Assembly: GCA_963978895.1 (NCBI GenBank)
Contig: OZ022239.1
Location: 13,822,270-13,886,269 of the forward strand
Source: Erpobdella octoculata
Taxonomy: Eukaryota; Annelida; Clitellata; Hirudinida; Erpobdellidae
DNA length: 64,000 nt
Direction: 5' to 3'
The translations under genes were made by a program, and so were the position numbers. This document shows, one piece after another, positions 26,301 to 36,372 of the stretch; within the stretch, counting starts at the first letter, position 1; every line of letters starts with the position of its first letter. Below the pieces are notes generated by a model. The model did not search any database and was not told the DNA's origin. It was given only the letters and a program-made list of their open reading frames with translations.

Positions 26301-29300
26301 TTCGCATTATTTAGATTTTTGAATAACTTCAATGAAATATTCAGATATTATAGGCCCTATTGGAGCTTTTCCCTCTAATTTCCCATTATTTTGGATACGA
26401 TTGCCAGATAAAATTTTGTATTTCTAATTGGTGGTCCGCCAACAACTTCATAAATATACAGCCGGTCCCTGTTTCTAAAAAGTTTAAGAACCACTGCAAT
26501 ACAGGATATACCTATCACATTACCATAATAAAGATAGGATCATGTGCATTATAAAAAATGTTTGTGCAAACATACAAACTATAACAGACGAGTAACATTT
26601 TAAACAGAGTCATATCTAATTATATAATTTAATACGAAAAAATAATTAATTAAATAATATAATAAAATATAGACAAACATAAGATATGTAACATATTCTA
26701 TTCATTTTGTACAAGTTAAATAACACACGTCTCATAAACAAGGAAAACAGAATAATTTTATCTAAAACTTTAATAGACTTCAAGTGAGGTAAGTTCAAAA
26801 CAATATAGACAGATAAAACAAACTAAAAGTTAGGATTCTGCGTCCCGTTATTTTTTTTTGAAACGATACGATACGACTTCTGAAATTTGTCTCGAATAAA
26901 ACGATACGAGACGCTTCGACCAATAACGAGACAAATCCGATACGATACGATATCGGGATCTCGACTGAAATGTCAACTGTGGAAATTTTGTCTCGAATAA
27001 TACGAGATAACATAGAATGATGAACTATACGCGACAAACAATATTAATAACTACATTAAAGGAATTCATTGAAAAAAAAATATTTAAATATTAAAAAAAA
27101 ATTTTTAAGCTTCAAATAAGTTTCATTTGTTTAGTTTCGGTACATCTATTTGTCTAAATTTAGACTCTAAATGATGACAAACGCGAGAAAGTACCTGTAT
27201 GCAGGAATTAAGAAAGTGAAGAAAACCCAGCGTGTTTATTTAAAGGCGATGGCGAATCCGGTTGGCAAGAAAGAAGCTGAGAAAGTTTCAAATTCCAGGT
27301 GCAGACCACGATGTGCACACTACAGGTGGCACACACATACTCACATACAACCAAGAATATTATCGAGATTATAAAGATATATCTTAGATGAGATACTATT
27401 ACGGTCAATTACGGATATCGAAACACTAAACTATTAATCATTCCAATTCTATGTAACAAATTTGACAAAATAAGTTTATCAAACAGACTAAACAAAAACA
27501 TAAACATAGAATGATATTAATAATAGTCATTAATAATAATAGTCATCAAAGTCAGCGAGTACGATTGCCTTGCCAACCGTTGAGTTGATGCTGGGGTTCG
27601 GGTTCGCATATTTCTAAATGGAAGTATGCAGAGGTGGACTAGCAGCCAAAGAGGGGCGTGGCTTAACCTCTGTCTTAGATATCTTTGATAACTATTCTCA
27701 ATGTGGCACTAAAAAAAAGCTATAGAACACAGACAAGCTGGTTTTATATATGTTATATATATATTGAAATATGTTGCCGGTTCCAGACTAAAAATAGTAA
27801 TAATGGGGCTACAGGCTGTTAGGAAAACCGAATTTAAAGTGGGGATAATAATAGTTAAATAGTTATAAACTTCTGTCAATAGGTAGATTAATTAATTAAT
27901 GTTGATGAATCAATTGCAAATATTCACAGTTGTGACAATCGTTAATTAAATATGTATGACTTTCGTTATTTATTGAAAATTTTTTTCTAAATCTCAGAAT
28001 TTTTTCGAGACTTTATACGAGAACAAAATTTAAGTCTCGCTATTTTATTTCGATACGAGACTTCCCCGCAGGCTGTATCGTTTTAATAACGATACGGGAT
28101 TTCCTGTATCGTTTTGAAATCCCGTTTGATATCGGGATAACGATTACGGGACGCAGATGCTTACTAAAAGTAGAAGATGAAGGAACCTTATGACAACTGT
28201 TTCTCTGTACCCTTGGCAAATTAGACCACATAAAGTGCTAAATGACATGTTATTTTTTAAACAAAAACCCCCAAGGACCCCACCCCTGTAACATATAGAA
28301 ATACATAATTTCCTATGTCTGGATGCACACATGTATATTACAAATTCGCATTCTCCTGATAGGTAGCTATAAATTCCATCACTGTTTACTATTAAATCAT
28401 TATTTCTAATAATTCAGATTGCCATGTAGTGCAAATAAACTTGTCGCATTTTTAATTTTTTTAAAATTAACAATTGGTGTTAATTTTATATTTAGTCTAG
28501 TAATAATAATTAAATATAAGTCTGTTCTATCATATAATCTTATATATGATATAAACAAATACCTGCAAACTTATCTATATGGCAGCCTCTTCTTTAAGAA
28601 TAAGAATTGAACAAAAAATAGGTATGGGTGTACCCCTTCCCCAGTGACCAACCATTTTTATTTTTTTAAAAAGATATTGAATACCTTTAAATACCTATAA
28701 AAAAAAAGTTTTCAGCACAGAACGTTTTTTGATTGTGTCCCCCTCCATTAAAATGCCAACTCTATGGTGGTTTTATGCATTTTATACTGAGGGGCGTATG
28801 TACCGATAGGGGAATGGGGTCTGAAAATGTATGAGGTGCAACAGAGAGGAGTGGGTCAAAATCTGCAGTTTATTGTATTCATAATATATGCATGGCCCCT
28901 AAATAAATTCCTTGAGCAAATTTTCCACACCTTAAGGGAATCAGCAGCATGCTACTTATAACTTATAACTTTATCTAATGAAAACTTCTAGGATGTTTAA
29001 AAAGTGGATGGAGTATATGTGCCTTTATCTAATTATTTGTGTTTATTACTGAACTCTTATTAAACTCAAAGTAATGTGAGTACAGTCTGTTTACATGTGT
29101 TGACCTATTAGTCACACCTAATAAGTGCTGTTGCTGATGTTATGCTAGAAACTTTGTAGACTCACTAGATGAAGACAAAATTGAAAAAACGAAATAAGGA
29201 TTGATTCTCTGACAGTTATGTATAAAAATTTTAGTTTTTGTAGTAGTTAATCAAAAAATTATAACTAATAAAATAATTATAAATAAAAAATTTAAATGAT

Positions 29301-32300
29301 CGTTATTAAAAGCCTATAGATACTACAGATAGAAATGTTGTCCACCTTCCCTGTGAAAGAAAACATATTGTTTGAAACAATAAACTGCAATCGAGTTATT
29401 TTTTTATAACAGAATAACAAAAAATCATTAAACATTTATCTAAAAAAGTTTATATATCACCGGTAAAATAGGAAAATCGGAAACTTTGTTGTGGTGATTA
29501 TTTACATGCTGATGTCATCTTATAAGTTCACAACAAGGCCTTCAATTGGATTAAAATATATTACAAATATAACAATTATATTAATCCTAAAGATGAAATG
29601 CTCTTTTATGCTCAAATCAAGAGCTGCTCCACAATAAAAAATTTCAATTTAATTTAATCACACGATAAAATTTTTTAATCATATGTTAATTATGATTTTA
29701 ATTGCAATATTTTTAGATGACATTTTTATTTCACTATCTCAGTACTTTATATAGCTTTTATTTTAAGTTTTTAACATTGTTTATAATTTATCATACCGAA
29801 AAGTAGTTCATACTGACCATGTAGTAACTTGGCACAGATTAATCAAAACCAACGACTGGCCAGTTATGATAATGATATTTTAATAATTCATACAAAAAAG
29901 CCACCCTATTCCTCTAATGAATTAAGGGCTAAGGCACTGTAAAAAGTCTGGCCTACTAGGACCAGACCCAATGAAGTAAATCTAAATAGTAGGGATGTCA
30001 CGGGTACCCGAACCCGAGTTCGGTACTACCCGGTCTTTTTCTGATACCCGAACCCGAACTCGAACCCGAAAGTGTGAAAATTTGATACCCGAACCCGAAA
30101 ATGTGAAAACTTGATACCCGAACCCGAACCCGAAAATGTGAAAACTTGATACCCGAACCCGAACTCGAACCCGAAAATGTGAAAACTTGATACCCGAACC
30201 CGAACTCGAACCCGAAAATTTATAAGCCTAATACCCGAACTCGGAGTTGTGAACAAATAAATTTTTTTAGTGAATAAATATTTATTCCAGTTTTAAAAAT
30301 AGCAACACAAACAGAGTTTTCATAACTTTTCTAGTTTATTAAAAATGATATAGTATTAGGAACCGATTTCAGGCAAGTTGTACTTCATAAACAACAGTTT
30401 TTCTGCTGCCCTGCCTGATAATCAGTTCCTTAGCGGTTCATAAATAATTGCAGCACCACTGAACAACTGCTCCGATGGAACGCTGGTAACTGGAGCCGCC
30501 AAGTAGCGTTTTTTTTTTAATAGTTTATAGTCCTTTACACCAAGTGTTTTAAGACTGAAACGGCTGTGTCAGAAGCACCTAAGTACTTCCAGTCGTGGAT
30601 CATAATTTGATCCTTTTAACTTTTCCCTCCTCCTTTCTCCATGCTTGGGACTGGCTTGCAAAAGCAAGGCGGAGTTCCAAGTAGCGTTTAGAGATCACCG
30701 CTAAATTTGGAAAGTTTGTTCTGTTATCTTTCTACCACAAAAGAGGGTCTTCGTCTAAAGTGATAAATTACAAGTTTTGTTGAAGTAACATATTATACTA
30801 ATCCCGAGCCGTATAAGTTTTGTATTATCACCTTTGCGTAACAAATAACACAAATACGTCATTTTATTGGTGAGTGTGTAAGCTAGACCACTAATCCGTT
30901 TGATTATCAGGCCGGACCGAGCCGCGAACCAACTAAAATAATTAAGCCTCATTCGGTCGAAGAAATCGCGGATAGCCATGACTCTAAACTTTTTACTTCA
31001 GTTATATAACCTTATATTTATTCATTCATATACTCAAAGTTCTTCTGATATAACAAAGACCCTTTGTTATAAAGATAATCTTGCATAATCCTAAACTTTA
31101 ACTGGCAAAGTCTATAAATGATCTATGCGTCACAGTCATTTTATTGGCAAATGTGTAAGCTAGAACACTAATCCGCCTGATTACCCGACCGGACCGAGCA
31201 GCGAAACAAATTAATAAATTACAATAATTTAAGCGGTAACGTATTATACTAATCGCAAGCCATACAAGTTTTGTATTATCACCTTTGCGTAACAAATAAC
31301 ACAAATAGGTCATTTTATTGGTGAGTGTGTAAGCTAGACTACTAATCCGCCTGATTATCTGGCCGGACTGAGCCGCGAATGAACTAAAATAATTAAGCCT
31401 CCTTTGGCCAAAGAAATCACATTATTTGGAAAGCTAAAAAAATAACTTGTTAGAGTTTATTCAATACGTGTAATGTCCAATGGATGAATTGATCGCTCTT
31501 GTTTGTATATGTATATACACTAGGTAAATTTAAAATCAATCCGGGAATTTGAAATCATAAGCCAGTACCCGAACCCGAACCCGGTTTTTGGAAAACTACA
31601 AACCCGAACCCGAACCCGAAAACTTGAGTTTCACAAACCCGAACCCGAACACTCGAGTTTTACAAACCCGAACCCAAACCCGAAAACTCTAGTTTCACAA
31701 ACCCGAACCCTCTAGTTTCACAAACCCGAACTCGAACCCGAAAACTCCAAAAAGTACTACCCGTGACATCCCTACTAAATAGTCATCATGCCACAAAAAC
31801 AGAAAAAAATCTTAAGTTTCTTAAACAAGCATATCTTAATTGAGAGAAAAGCAAAAGTCTTATTTGATTAGATGAGGACAGCTACAAAAGAAAAAAAGAA
31901 AGAGAGAGACTAAAGTCTATTGCACTAAAAAGTATATATACATATATACACCACAGCACTAGCTAGCAACTAACTGCTATGCTAAGCATATTCATACATA
32001 CTATTAATAGAACAAGGACCAACAAGCAGATTTAGCCATGTCTCAGCACCTTGATATAAATAAACAGCTTCCTACTTTAACTGGCCTTGTAAATCAAACT
32101 ATGTTTTTATATCCTCATTAATAAAAAATCACAATCTATCTATGTTGAATAAATCATTGTAAACATTTACAGAGCTCAGTAGCCAATCTCTTGCCAAAGA
32201 AACAAAAACTTGCTTGTTTCAAAACTATACAGTCCTTTTACCCTTGTGATAAATGCTACTAGATAGACGGCTAGTCAAGTTAAGAAAGTCAACCTCTCTA

Positions 32301-35300
32301 ACTTTAACCCATTTGAACACTATAGGTAAAGTAATTAAAAAAATAAGTCTGTAAAAATCTCTTAGGTAGGATTCATAGAAATTAATTATATTATTAATTG
32401 AACTTCAAATCTGGATTACAGTGGTGCTGTAAGTTTAACCTTCAAGTTATGTAGTTAAAGCAGTGACCCCAACTAAATGTGGGACTATAACACTGCCAGA
32501 ATGAAACTGAATGGTTTGAACTCTAAATGAGCTGTAATTTCAAGTTTCTAGTTAGCAGCAGACAGCAGTAGTAGTCATATGCTAGACAGCTGGTGGACCT
32601 CAACAGCAAAGGGTTATTGGATAGCAGCTACTGAATCAATATTATAACTATTATAACTACAAGCTAATATATTTCATGCAAGCATAAACAATTACTGAAC
32701 ATTTGTTACTAACTAAATGTTTAAGCTCTTGTTAAGATGTTCAGCTTAGAGTCGGACACAGCTGATGTTTTCAACAACAGGATAAATTATTTAAAAGATT
32801 ACATAATCTTTATCATATTATTAATAATAACAACCAAAAATGCTGACATTTAGTCAGTAATATTTAACATTCACTAATACAAAACAAGCACAAACATCTA
32901 CATGAATCAACAATCATCTTGTTATTATCATCTTCAATATCGCTACTATCATCACTACTGCCCAAAAAATCATCATCACTATCATAACAACCTTGATGGT
33001 GCCACTCCAACCAGGTTTGGCAAAAGGCCTTTGAAAAGAGCTCCAAAACCTTCAGAGAGGATGATGTTCCTGAATAAAAAAATTAAAATTAAATTACTAA
33101 AATAAAACAGCAAGTATGTGATAATTAGAAAATCAGTCATGCAAATAAACATCAATCACTGATCACTTGACTTTAAATCAAACAAAACTAATAATAGTAA
33201 GTAATATTGTTTCAAAATGAAACGACAAGGTAGGGTATTGAAGAAGGGTATTGAACGATAACAACTTGAAATGTTTTTCAAACTAGTCTTATTTCAGGAC
33301 AAAGCTTTAAACTGCTATGAGTTGGCAGATAAAGAAAAAAATATTGATGTCAATCACTACTGCTCGTGAAAGGAAAGTAAAAAAAAATATCTCGAAACTG
33401 AATAACACCACAGTACAGCACTTTCTGAGCCGTGCGAAATAAATTAGTGCAGTATTCAGAAAATTATAAAAATATTATTATTATTATTACCAATAATATA
33501 TATGTAAAACTAATAGAAAGTAAAAGCAAAAGTGCTTTACAAATTTTAACTAACCTAAAACAAGAAATTATTCCTAGTCTAGATGGATATAAGACGGCAG
33601 TGTATCCATGAGCTACTAAGGCATCACTGCTTGATGAAACTCCAGAAGTGAAAAGTCTGCTCCAAGTCTCGCCGACCCACAGCCTCAAGGTCGGAGAAGA
33701 AACAAATGAAGGTCGCAGGGGGTTCCCATGTTCGAATTTATGACAAATAACCTCCGAGTGGCAAGTACTTCGATTCATCAGTAAAGATTTCTTGGAAGAT
33801 TGGAGTCGAGTTTTGAGAACTTCTAGAGGACACGTCAGCACGGCTCCTGCAGTACCTCCGGCGCTGAGGTGGAAGAAACAACGTGCAAATCATACACGGT
33901 CTTAATGTTAAAATATATTACCATGATTAATATGCTTCATGGCACTCATTACTTAAACAACAAATATTTGGATTAATATATATTTAAATTAGAGCTACTC
34001 CACGATAAAAATTTTTAATTTAATTTAATCAAACGATAAAAATTTTTAATCATACGTTAATTATGATTTTAATTGCAATATTTTTAGATAACATTTTTAT
34101 TTCACTTTCTCAGTACTTTATATAGCTTTTACTTTAAGGTTTTAACATTGTTTATAGCTACATATTTCACATTTTATAGTTACAAATATAATTTAAGCCA
34201 GTTGCTCAAACAAGCTAGCTTGTTCATATTGGTTGGATCGAGTGATGCTCTTTTTCACTATGTCACGGAACACAGTGAACAATTGTTCACATGGAACTGT
34301 ATACTTGCTGGCAATGACATATATTTCTTTGCCAACTTTGCAAGAGCTGGGAATGCTTCTTTGTGTTGTTGCCACCATTCAAGCAGACATTTATTTAAGC
34401 CAATTTCATGTTCTGTTTTATATCGTTGAAAAAGAGAATTTGAACTGGCTCTTTTGACAAGTATTTCATCTCCTGAATCTGATGTGTCATAGGTTCGTAG
34501 CCAATTGGTTGGAAGTTGTAGAATCCTGACCTCATCCTCGTCATTGACTAGCTCTTTTAGATTTTGATTCCATTTATGTATGAATTGTGAGAACGATCAA
34601 AATTGATGTGAACGAAAATGCAATATGTAAATAATAAACCAAACACACAGTGTTTGTTGATTAAAAAATCATAGACATCATAAGTATTGTATCTATTAAA
34701 GAAATAATTAAAACTTTTCAACCACATTAAAATTTGTAATTTGTGTTAAAATTTTTAATCAAGTTAATTCTTTAACAGGTTAATCGAAAAGTTAACGTGA
34801 GAGAGAGAGAGGGAGAAGAAGAAAAAAGGAAGAGAGAGGAAAGGTGAAAGAGAAAAACAATAGAAAAACCTCTAAAAACCTCTGGCAAAAAAAGATTAAT
34901 TTTACTTTTAAAATTTTATATAATTAAAGCAATTGAATTTTATTCCGAGCGGTGAATGGAAAATGTATGCTGTGTTAGAGGTCAAAATTATTATTTTGAC
35001 TCGAGATAGCCCATTAAAAATGACGTATTTTTTTTTTAAATCTCATCATATAATTTAGAATTTTTTATTAAAATAAATTTACTTTAAAAACTATTTCATA
35101 TTTCTTTATTTCAATTCAGTTGTATTCTCAGCATACTTTGTCACTCACATCTGCAATGTAAATAGTTCTTCGAAGGGTACTATTTATCGCTTCTAAAAGT
35201 TTCTAAATTTATGACGAACATTGTTTTTTGAGCAAAATCTTGGCAAAATTTATGTTTTCTTATGCAAGTGTCACCAAATTTTTTGCTTTTCAGATTTTTC

Positions 35301-35552
35301 TAAGCAAAACAAGGAGGTGCCATTAACGTGAAACTTTACCAGCCCTAAAAATAGTTTTTTTTTTTATAAAAATTGGCAATTGATCCTAGTGACTAAGTCC
35401 TAGTGTCATAAAGCCCTAAACCTAAACTGAACATTTTTCATATTATTGTATTATACAACCAGTAAAATGTAATCAAAACAAGCTTTGAAAAAACAGTTGA
35501 ATTAAACTAACGCTCCTGCAATGAAGTGAACAGTATTTCCGTCCAGGGGCAT
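20140..35552 (-). CDS. SLC25A36: Mitochondrial pyrimidine-nucleotide carrier (SLC25A33/36 type), seven exons
   Basis: Six-helix carrier of the mitochondrial inner membrane. SLC25A33 and SLC25A36 exchange UTP, CTP and other pyrimidine nucleotides for mitochondrial RNA and DNA synthesis. The exons join to 365 codons without a stop. The three repeat signatures are present: PLEVLK (residues 26-31), PIWVIK (188-193, the W typical of this subgroup) and PHEVAR (300-305). Other family blocks are [20 protein letters not shown] and [20 protein letters not shown] near the C-terminus. Human paralogues are about 310-320 residues; the extra length is mainly a Ser-rich insertion after the first signature and an acidic [10 protein letters not shown] loop. 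Exons sit at 35552-35512, 33863-33555, 33069-32992, 23780-23674, 23561-23498, 20757-20453 and 20333-20140. It cannot be assigned to A33 or A36 specifically; a single pre-duplication orthologue is likely. Confidence 0.93.
20453..20757 (-). CDS. SLC25A36: Carrier exon 6
   Basis: Acceptor GTTTCAG|AACT, donor CATG|GTAGGT. Covers the fourth and fifth helices with [20 protein letters not shown] and an acidic loop DESSEEEE. The frame is open upstream into a repeat, which is intronic. Confidence 0.92.
20825..20946. repeat. 24-bp minisatellite in carrier intron 5
   Basis: About five copies of a unit containing ATTATACATACAACATGATA. Confidence 0.9.
21720..22130 (-). pseudogene. Unrecognised broken coding remnant in carrier intron 5
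   Basis: Minus-strand reading gives protein-like sequence in two frames that overlap out of phase. One contains [20 protein letters not shown] and QRLQRQ-like basic helical text, ending at TAG near 21903. The other contains [19 protein letters not shown] and continues past it. The pattern suggests one frame broken by a small indel, probably from a transposon gene. I do not recognise the family. Confidence 0.35.
22556..22916. repeat. 37-bp minisatellite in carrier intron 5
   Basis: About ten head-to-tail copies of a unit containing ACATTACATATACAGAAGTG, with variation mainly GTAG/TTAG/GGAG at one place and one TGAACA/TGCACA site. Confidence 0.95.
23498..23561 (-). CDS. SLC25A36: Carrier exon 5 (second signature)
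   Basis: Acceptor ATTACAG|GTTTTT. Encodes [16 protein letters not shown]. Two overlapping donors exist two bases apart (GAC|GTGTAT and GACGT|GTATGT). Only the second keeps frame with exon 6, so it was chosen. Confidence 0.85.
23674..23780 (-). CDS. SLC25A36: Carrier exon 4
   Basis: Acceptor TTATTTCAG|GGCG, donor TTGCTG|GTAGTA. Encodes [11 protein letters not shown] and the third-helix region. It is separated from exon 3 by a 9.2-kb, transposon-filled intron. Confidence 0.92.
23914..24696. mobile_element. MITE with ~45-bp terminal inverted repeats and TTA duplication
   Basis: The ends AGGCGAGTTTACACAGGCAA and, reversed, AGGCGTGTTTACACAGGCAA continue as inverted repeats through CGCTGG and CCAAATGTCAATGT. 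Flanking TTA is present on both sides. A three-base TWA-type duplication fits PIF/Harbinger elements. The interior is AT-rich with no frame. It lies in carrier intron 3, close to exon 4. Confidence 0.8.
24785..25045 (+). mobile_element. Decayed Helitron-like 3' tail
   Basis: A purine-rich AGAGAAAG body, then CCTAAAAAACAGGCAACGTC and GGGTATACAGCTAC, resembles the complete Helitron tail at 57110-57149 (hairpin around GGCAACGCCGGG). The terminal CTRR is mutated. Confidence 0.5.
25678..25760 (+). mobile_element. hAT-like left terminus (CAGGGGCGGATACAGG)
   Basis: Same family as the single ends at 5139 and 62511. The element is interrupted at 25858 by a second hAT insertion. Its right end was not found. 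Confidence 0.55.
25858..26496 (+). mobile_element. Non-autonomous hAT element with 8-bp duplication CAATACAG
   Basis: Terminal repeats CAGTGGTTCT and AGAACCACTG are bounded on both sides by CAATACAG. This terminus is typical of Buster/Charlie-type hAT elements. It contains only a 50-codon N-terminal transposase-like frame, so it cannot move itself. Confidence 0.85.
26122..26274 (+). pseudogene. N-terminal remnant of a hAT transposase
   Basis: Reads [16 protein letters not shown] then a charged [14 protein letters not shown] region and stops after 50 residues. N-termini of Buster/ZBED-type transposases have similar hydrophobic-basic starts. The BED finger and catalytic domain are absent. Confidence 0.5.
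26837..28155. mobile_element. CGATACGAGAC word-array element with inverted ends
   Basis: The left end TCTGCGTCCCGTTATT and, reversed, the right end TCTGCGTCCCGTAATC bracket two arrays (26855-27010 and 28000-28150) of ACGATACGA/ACGAGAC words around an AT-rich core. No target duplication was found, so limits are approximate. The design matches the other hAT-like word-array elements here. Confidence 0.6.
28160..29615. other. Intronic, no feature recognised
   Basis: AT-rich DNA within carrier intron 3, without frames, terminal repeats or notable tandem repeats. Confidence 0.5.
29620..29790. repeat. Dispersed repeat shared with 33988-34160
   Basis: Shares the words CTCCAC, AATTTAATTTAATCA, AATTGCAATATTTTTAGAT and CAGTACTTTATATAGCTTTT with the second copy, which abuts a decayed hAT transposase. 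This is probably a stray part of the same element. Confidence 0.7.
29990..31774. mobile_element. hAT element with CCCGAA word arrays and 8-bp duplication CTAAATAG
   Basis: The 17-bp inverted ends TAGGGATGTCACGGGTA are flanked on both sides by CTAAATAG. Each end continues into a dense ACCCGAACCCGAA array (30003-30240 and 31560-31745). The core holds a decayed transposase C-terminus (30355-30508) and three related copies of a ~130-bp block around TAATCCGCCTGATTA and GTGTGTAAGCTAGA (near 30840, 31130 and 31290). Insertion into carrier intron 3. Confidence 0.9.
30355..30508 (-). pseudogene. hAT transposase C-terminal dimerisation remnant
   Basis: Minus-strand text [20 protein letters not shown] followed by LLFMKYNLP is the hATC dimerisation region of ZBED-type hAT transposases. 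A TGA (30422-30424) interrupts it and the rest of the protein is gone. Confidence 0.8.
31783..32991. other. Intronic, no feature recognised
   Basis: Remainder of carrier intron 3. AT-rich complex DNA with no readable element. Confidence 0.5.
32992..33069 (-). CDS. SLC25A36: Carrier exon 3
   Basis: Acceptor TATTCAG|GAACATC, donor ATCAAG|GTTGTT. Encodes [16 protein letters not shown] and begins and ends inside Arg codons. Confidence 0.9.
33555..33863 (-). CDS. SLC25A36: Carrier exon 2 (first signature, extended loop)
   Basis: Acceptor TTCCACCTCAG|CGCC, donor TTTTAG|GTTAGT. Encodes [20 protein letters not shown], then a long Ser-rich matrix loop not seen at this length in the vertebrate paralogues. 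Confidence 0.9.
33988..34160. repeat. Dispersed repeat (copy 2), flank of decayed hAT
   Basis: Second copy of the 29620-29790 sequence, directly followed by the transposase remnant at 34190-34535. Confidence 0.7.
34190..34535 (-). pseudogene. hAT transposase C-terminal fragment, frameshifted
   Basis: The minus strand reads open from [19 protein letters not shown] through [20 protein letters not shown], then after a one-base shift near 34285 continues as [13 protein letters not shown]. Both parts match the hATC dimerisation region (normally one frame). It lies in carrier intron 1. No intact catalytic domain was seen. Confidence 0.8.
34790..34895 (+). mobile_element. Helitron-like purine tail fragment
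   Basis: A GA-rich stretch ending AATAGAAAAACCTCTAAAAA resembles the subterminal part of the Helitron at 56265-57149. The hairpin and CTAG end are absent. Confidence 0.4.
35138..35436. repeat. Direct repeat copy 1 with unoccupied MITE target
   Basis: Paralogous to 36373-36577 plus 37135-37200 (shared CACTCACATCTGCAATGTAA and TTCTTATGCAAGTGTCACCA). At 35317-35324 it carries GTGCCATT once, where copy 2 has a MITE flanked by two GTGCCATT. Located in carrier intron 1. Confidence 0.85.
35512..35552 (-). CDS. SLC25A36: Carrier exon 1 (start codon)
   Basis: Encodes [13 protein letters not shown] plus two bases, matching the family start VHLFAGG. Donor GGAGC|GTTAGT. No longer start is needed: the family begins 6-8 residues before this VH. 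Confidence 0.88.
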
Positions 35553-36372
35553 CCTCTTATTAGTCTTATTTCTCCTCCTGTGGTAAACTCAAACCGAAAT
35601 CCTGTTACTTCTACAGTCAGGTCAAACAACTTCCTCATTAAAAGACTAACAAACAGCTCTTGACGTTAAACGTTGTAACGATAACAGAATTGTAATATTC
35701 CACAACTTTAATGAAAAAGTGATGAAAGAATGATTCAATCAATCCAAGTCTGCCTACACCTTTTTTTTGATTTATAATTTAATTTATATTATACTTGTAT
35801 CCTTATACAATCCCAATCTCTTGTTCACAGACAGTCTTTCACTGAACAGCCTTCACTAAAATTTTGGTCAAACAAACACTTAGAACTTAATTCCTAAGAC
35901 GGCAGACATGAACGATAGGTAGTATTAGGTAGTGAGCGGACGCCGTTTTTCACACTATATATAGCCGAACCTTCTGCTGTTTGTTATGGTATCAGAAACA
36001 TTATTTAGTTTCTTTGTTTGACAATTTTAACTAAAACAGAAATAATGCTTGATTAACTAAAAATTAAAGCTGTAAACATAATTTAGAATCAGAGGTTCAT
36101 TGAATGATTGATGGAATCATCCATAGAATCATGAACCTTCAATAAAGCGACCTTGCATCTTTTCACGTGCCTAGCGAGTGATCTCTGAGTGTTCGCCACG
36201 TGGTATAAGTATAAACATAGAATTATGCGACTAAATGCATATAATAATAGCAGGATAAAGTTTGCAACGAACGCAGACTTTTTGGCGTCTATGCTTCTTT
36301 GAAATAGAATAGCTCGTGTCAGATTGTATGTGCTTTTGTAAGATCGAAAGCAAAAAAAAAAAAAACTAAACT
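35553..36372. other. Upstream flank of the carrier gene
   Basis: Should contain the carrier promoter and 5' UTR. I see no clear TATA box at the right spacing and no other gene. Confidence 0.35.

Noticed and set aside
27171..27374. 67-residue basic frame
   Set aside because: Located in the core of the CGATACGAGAC element; no motif or second copy.
30755..31313. Two related minus-strand frames of about 70 residues
   Set aside because: They are translations of the repeated core block of the hAT element, with no transposase motif.
32864..33105. Acidic and His-rich frames on both strands
   Set aside because: Out-of-frame or intronic extensions over carrier exon 3.
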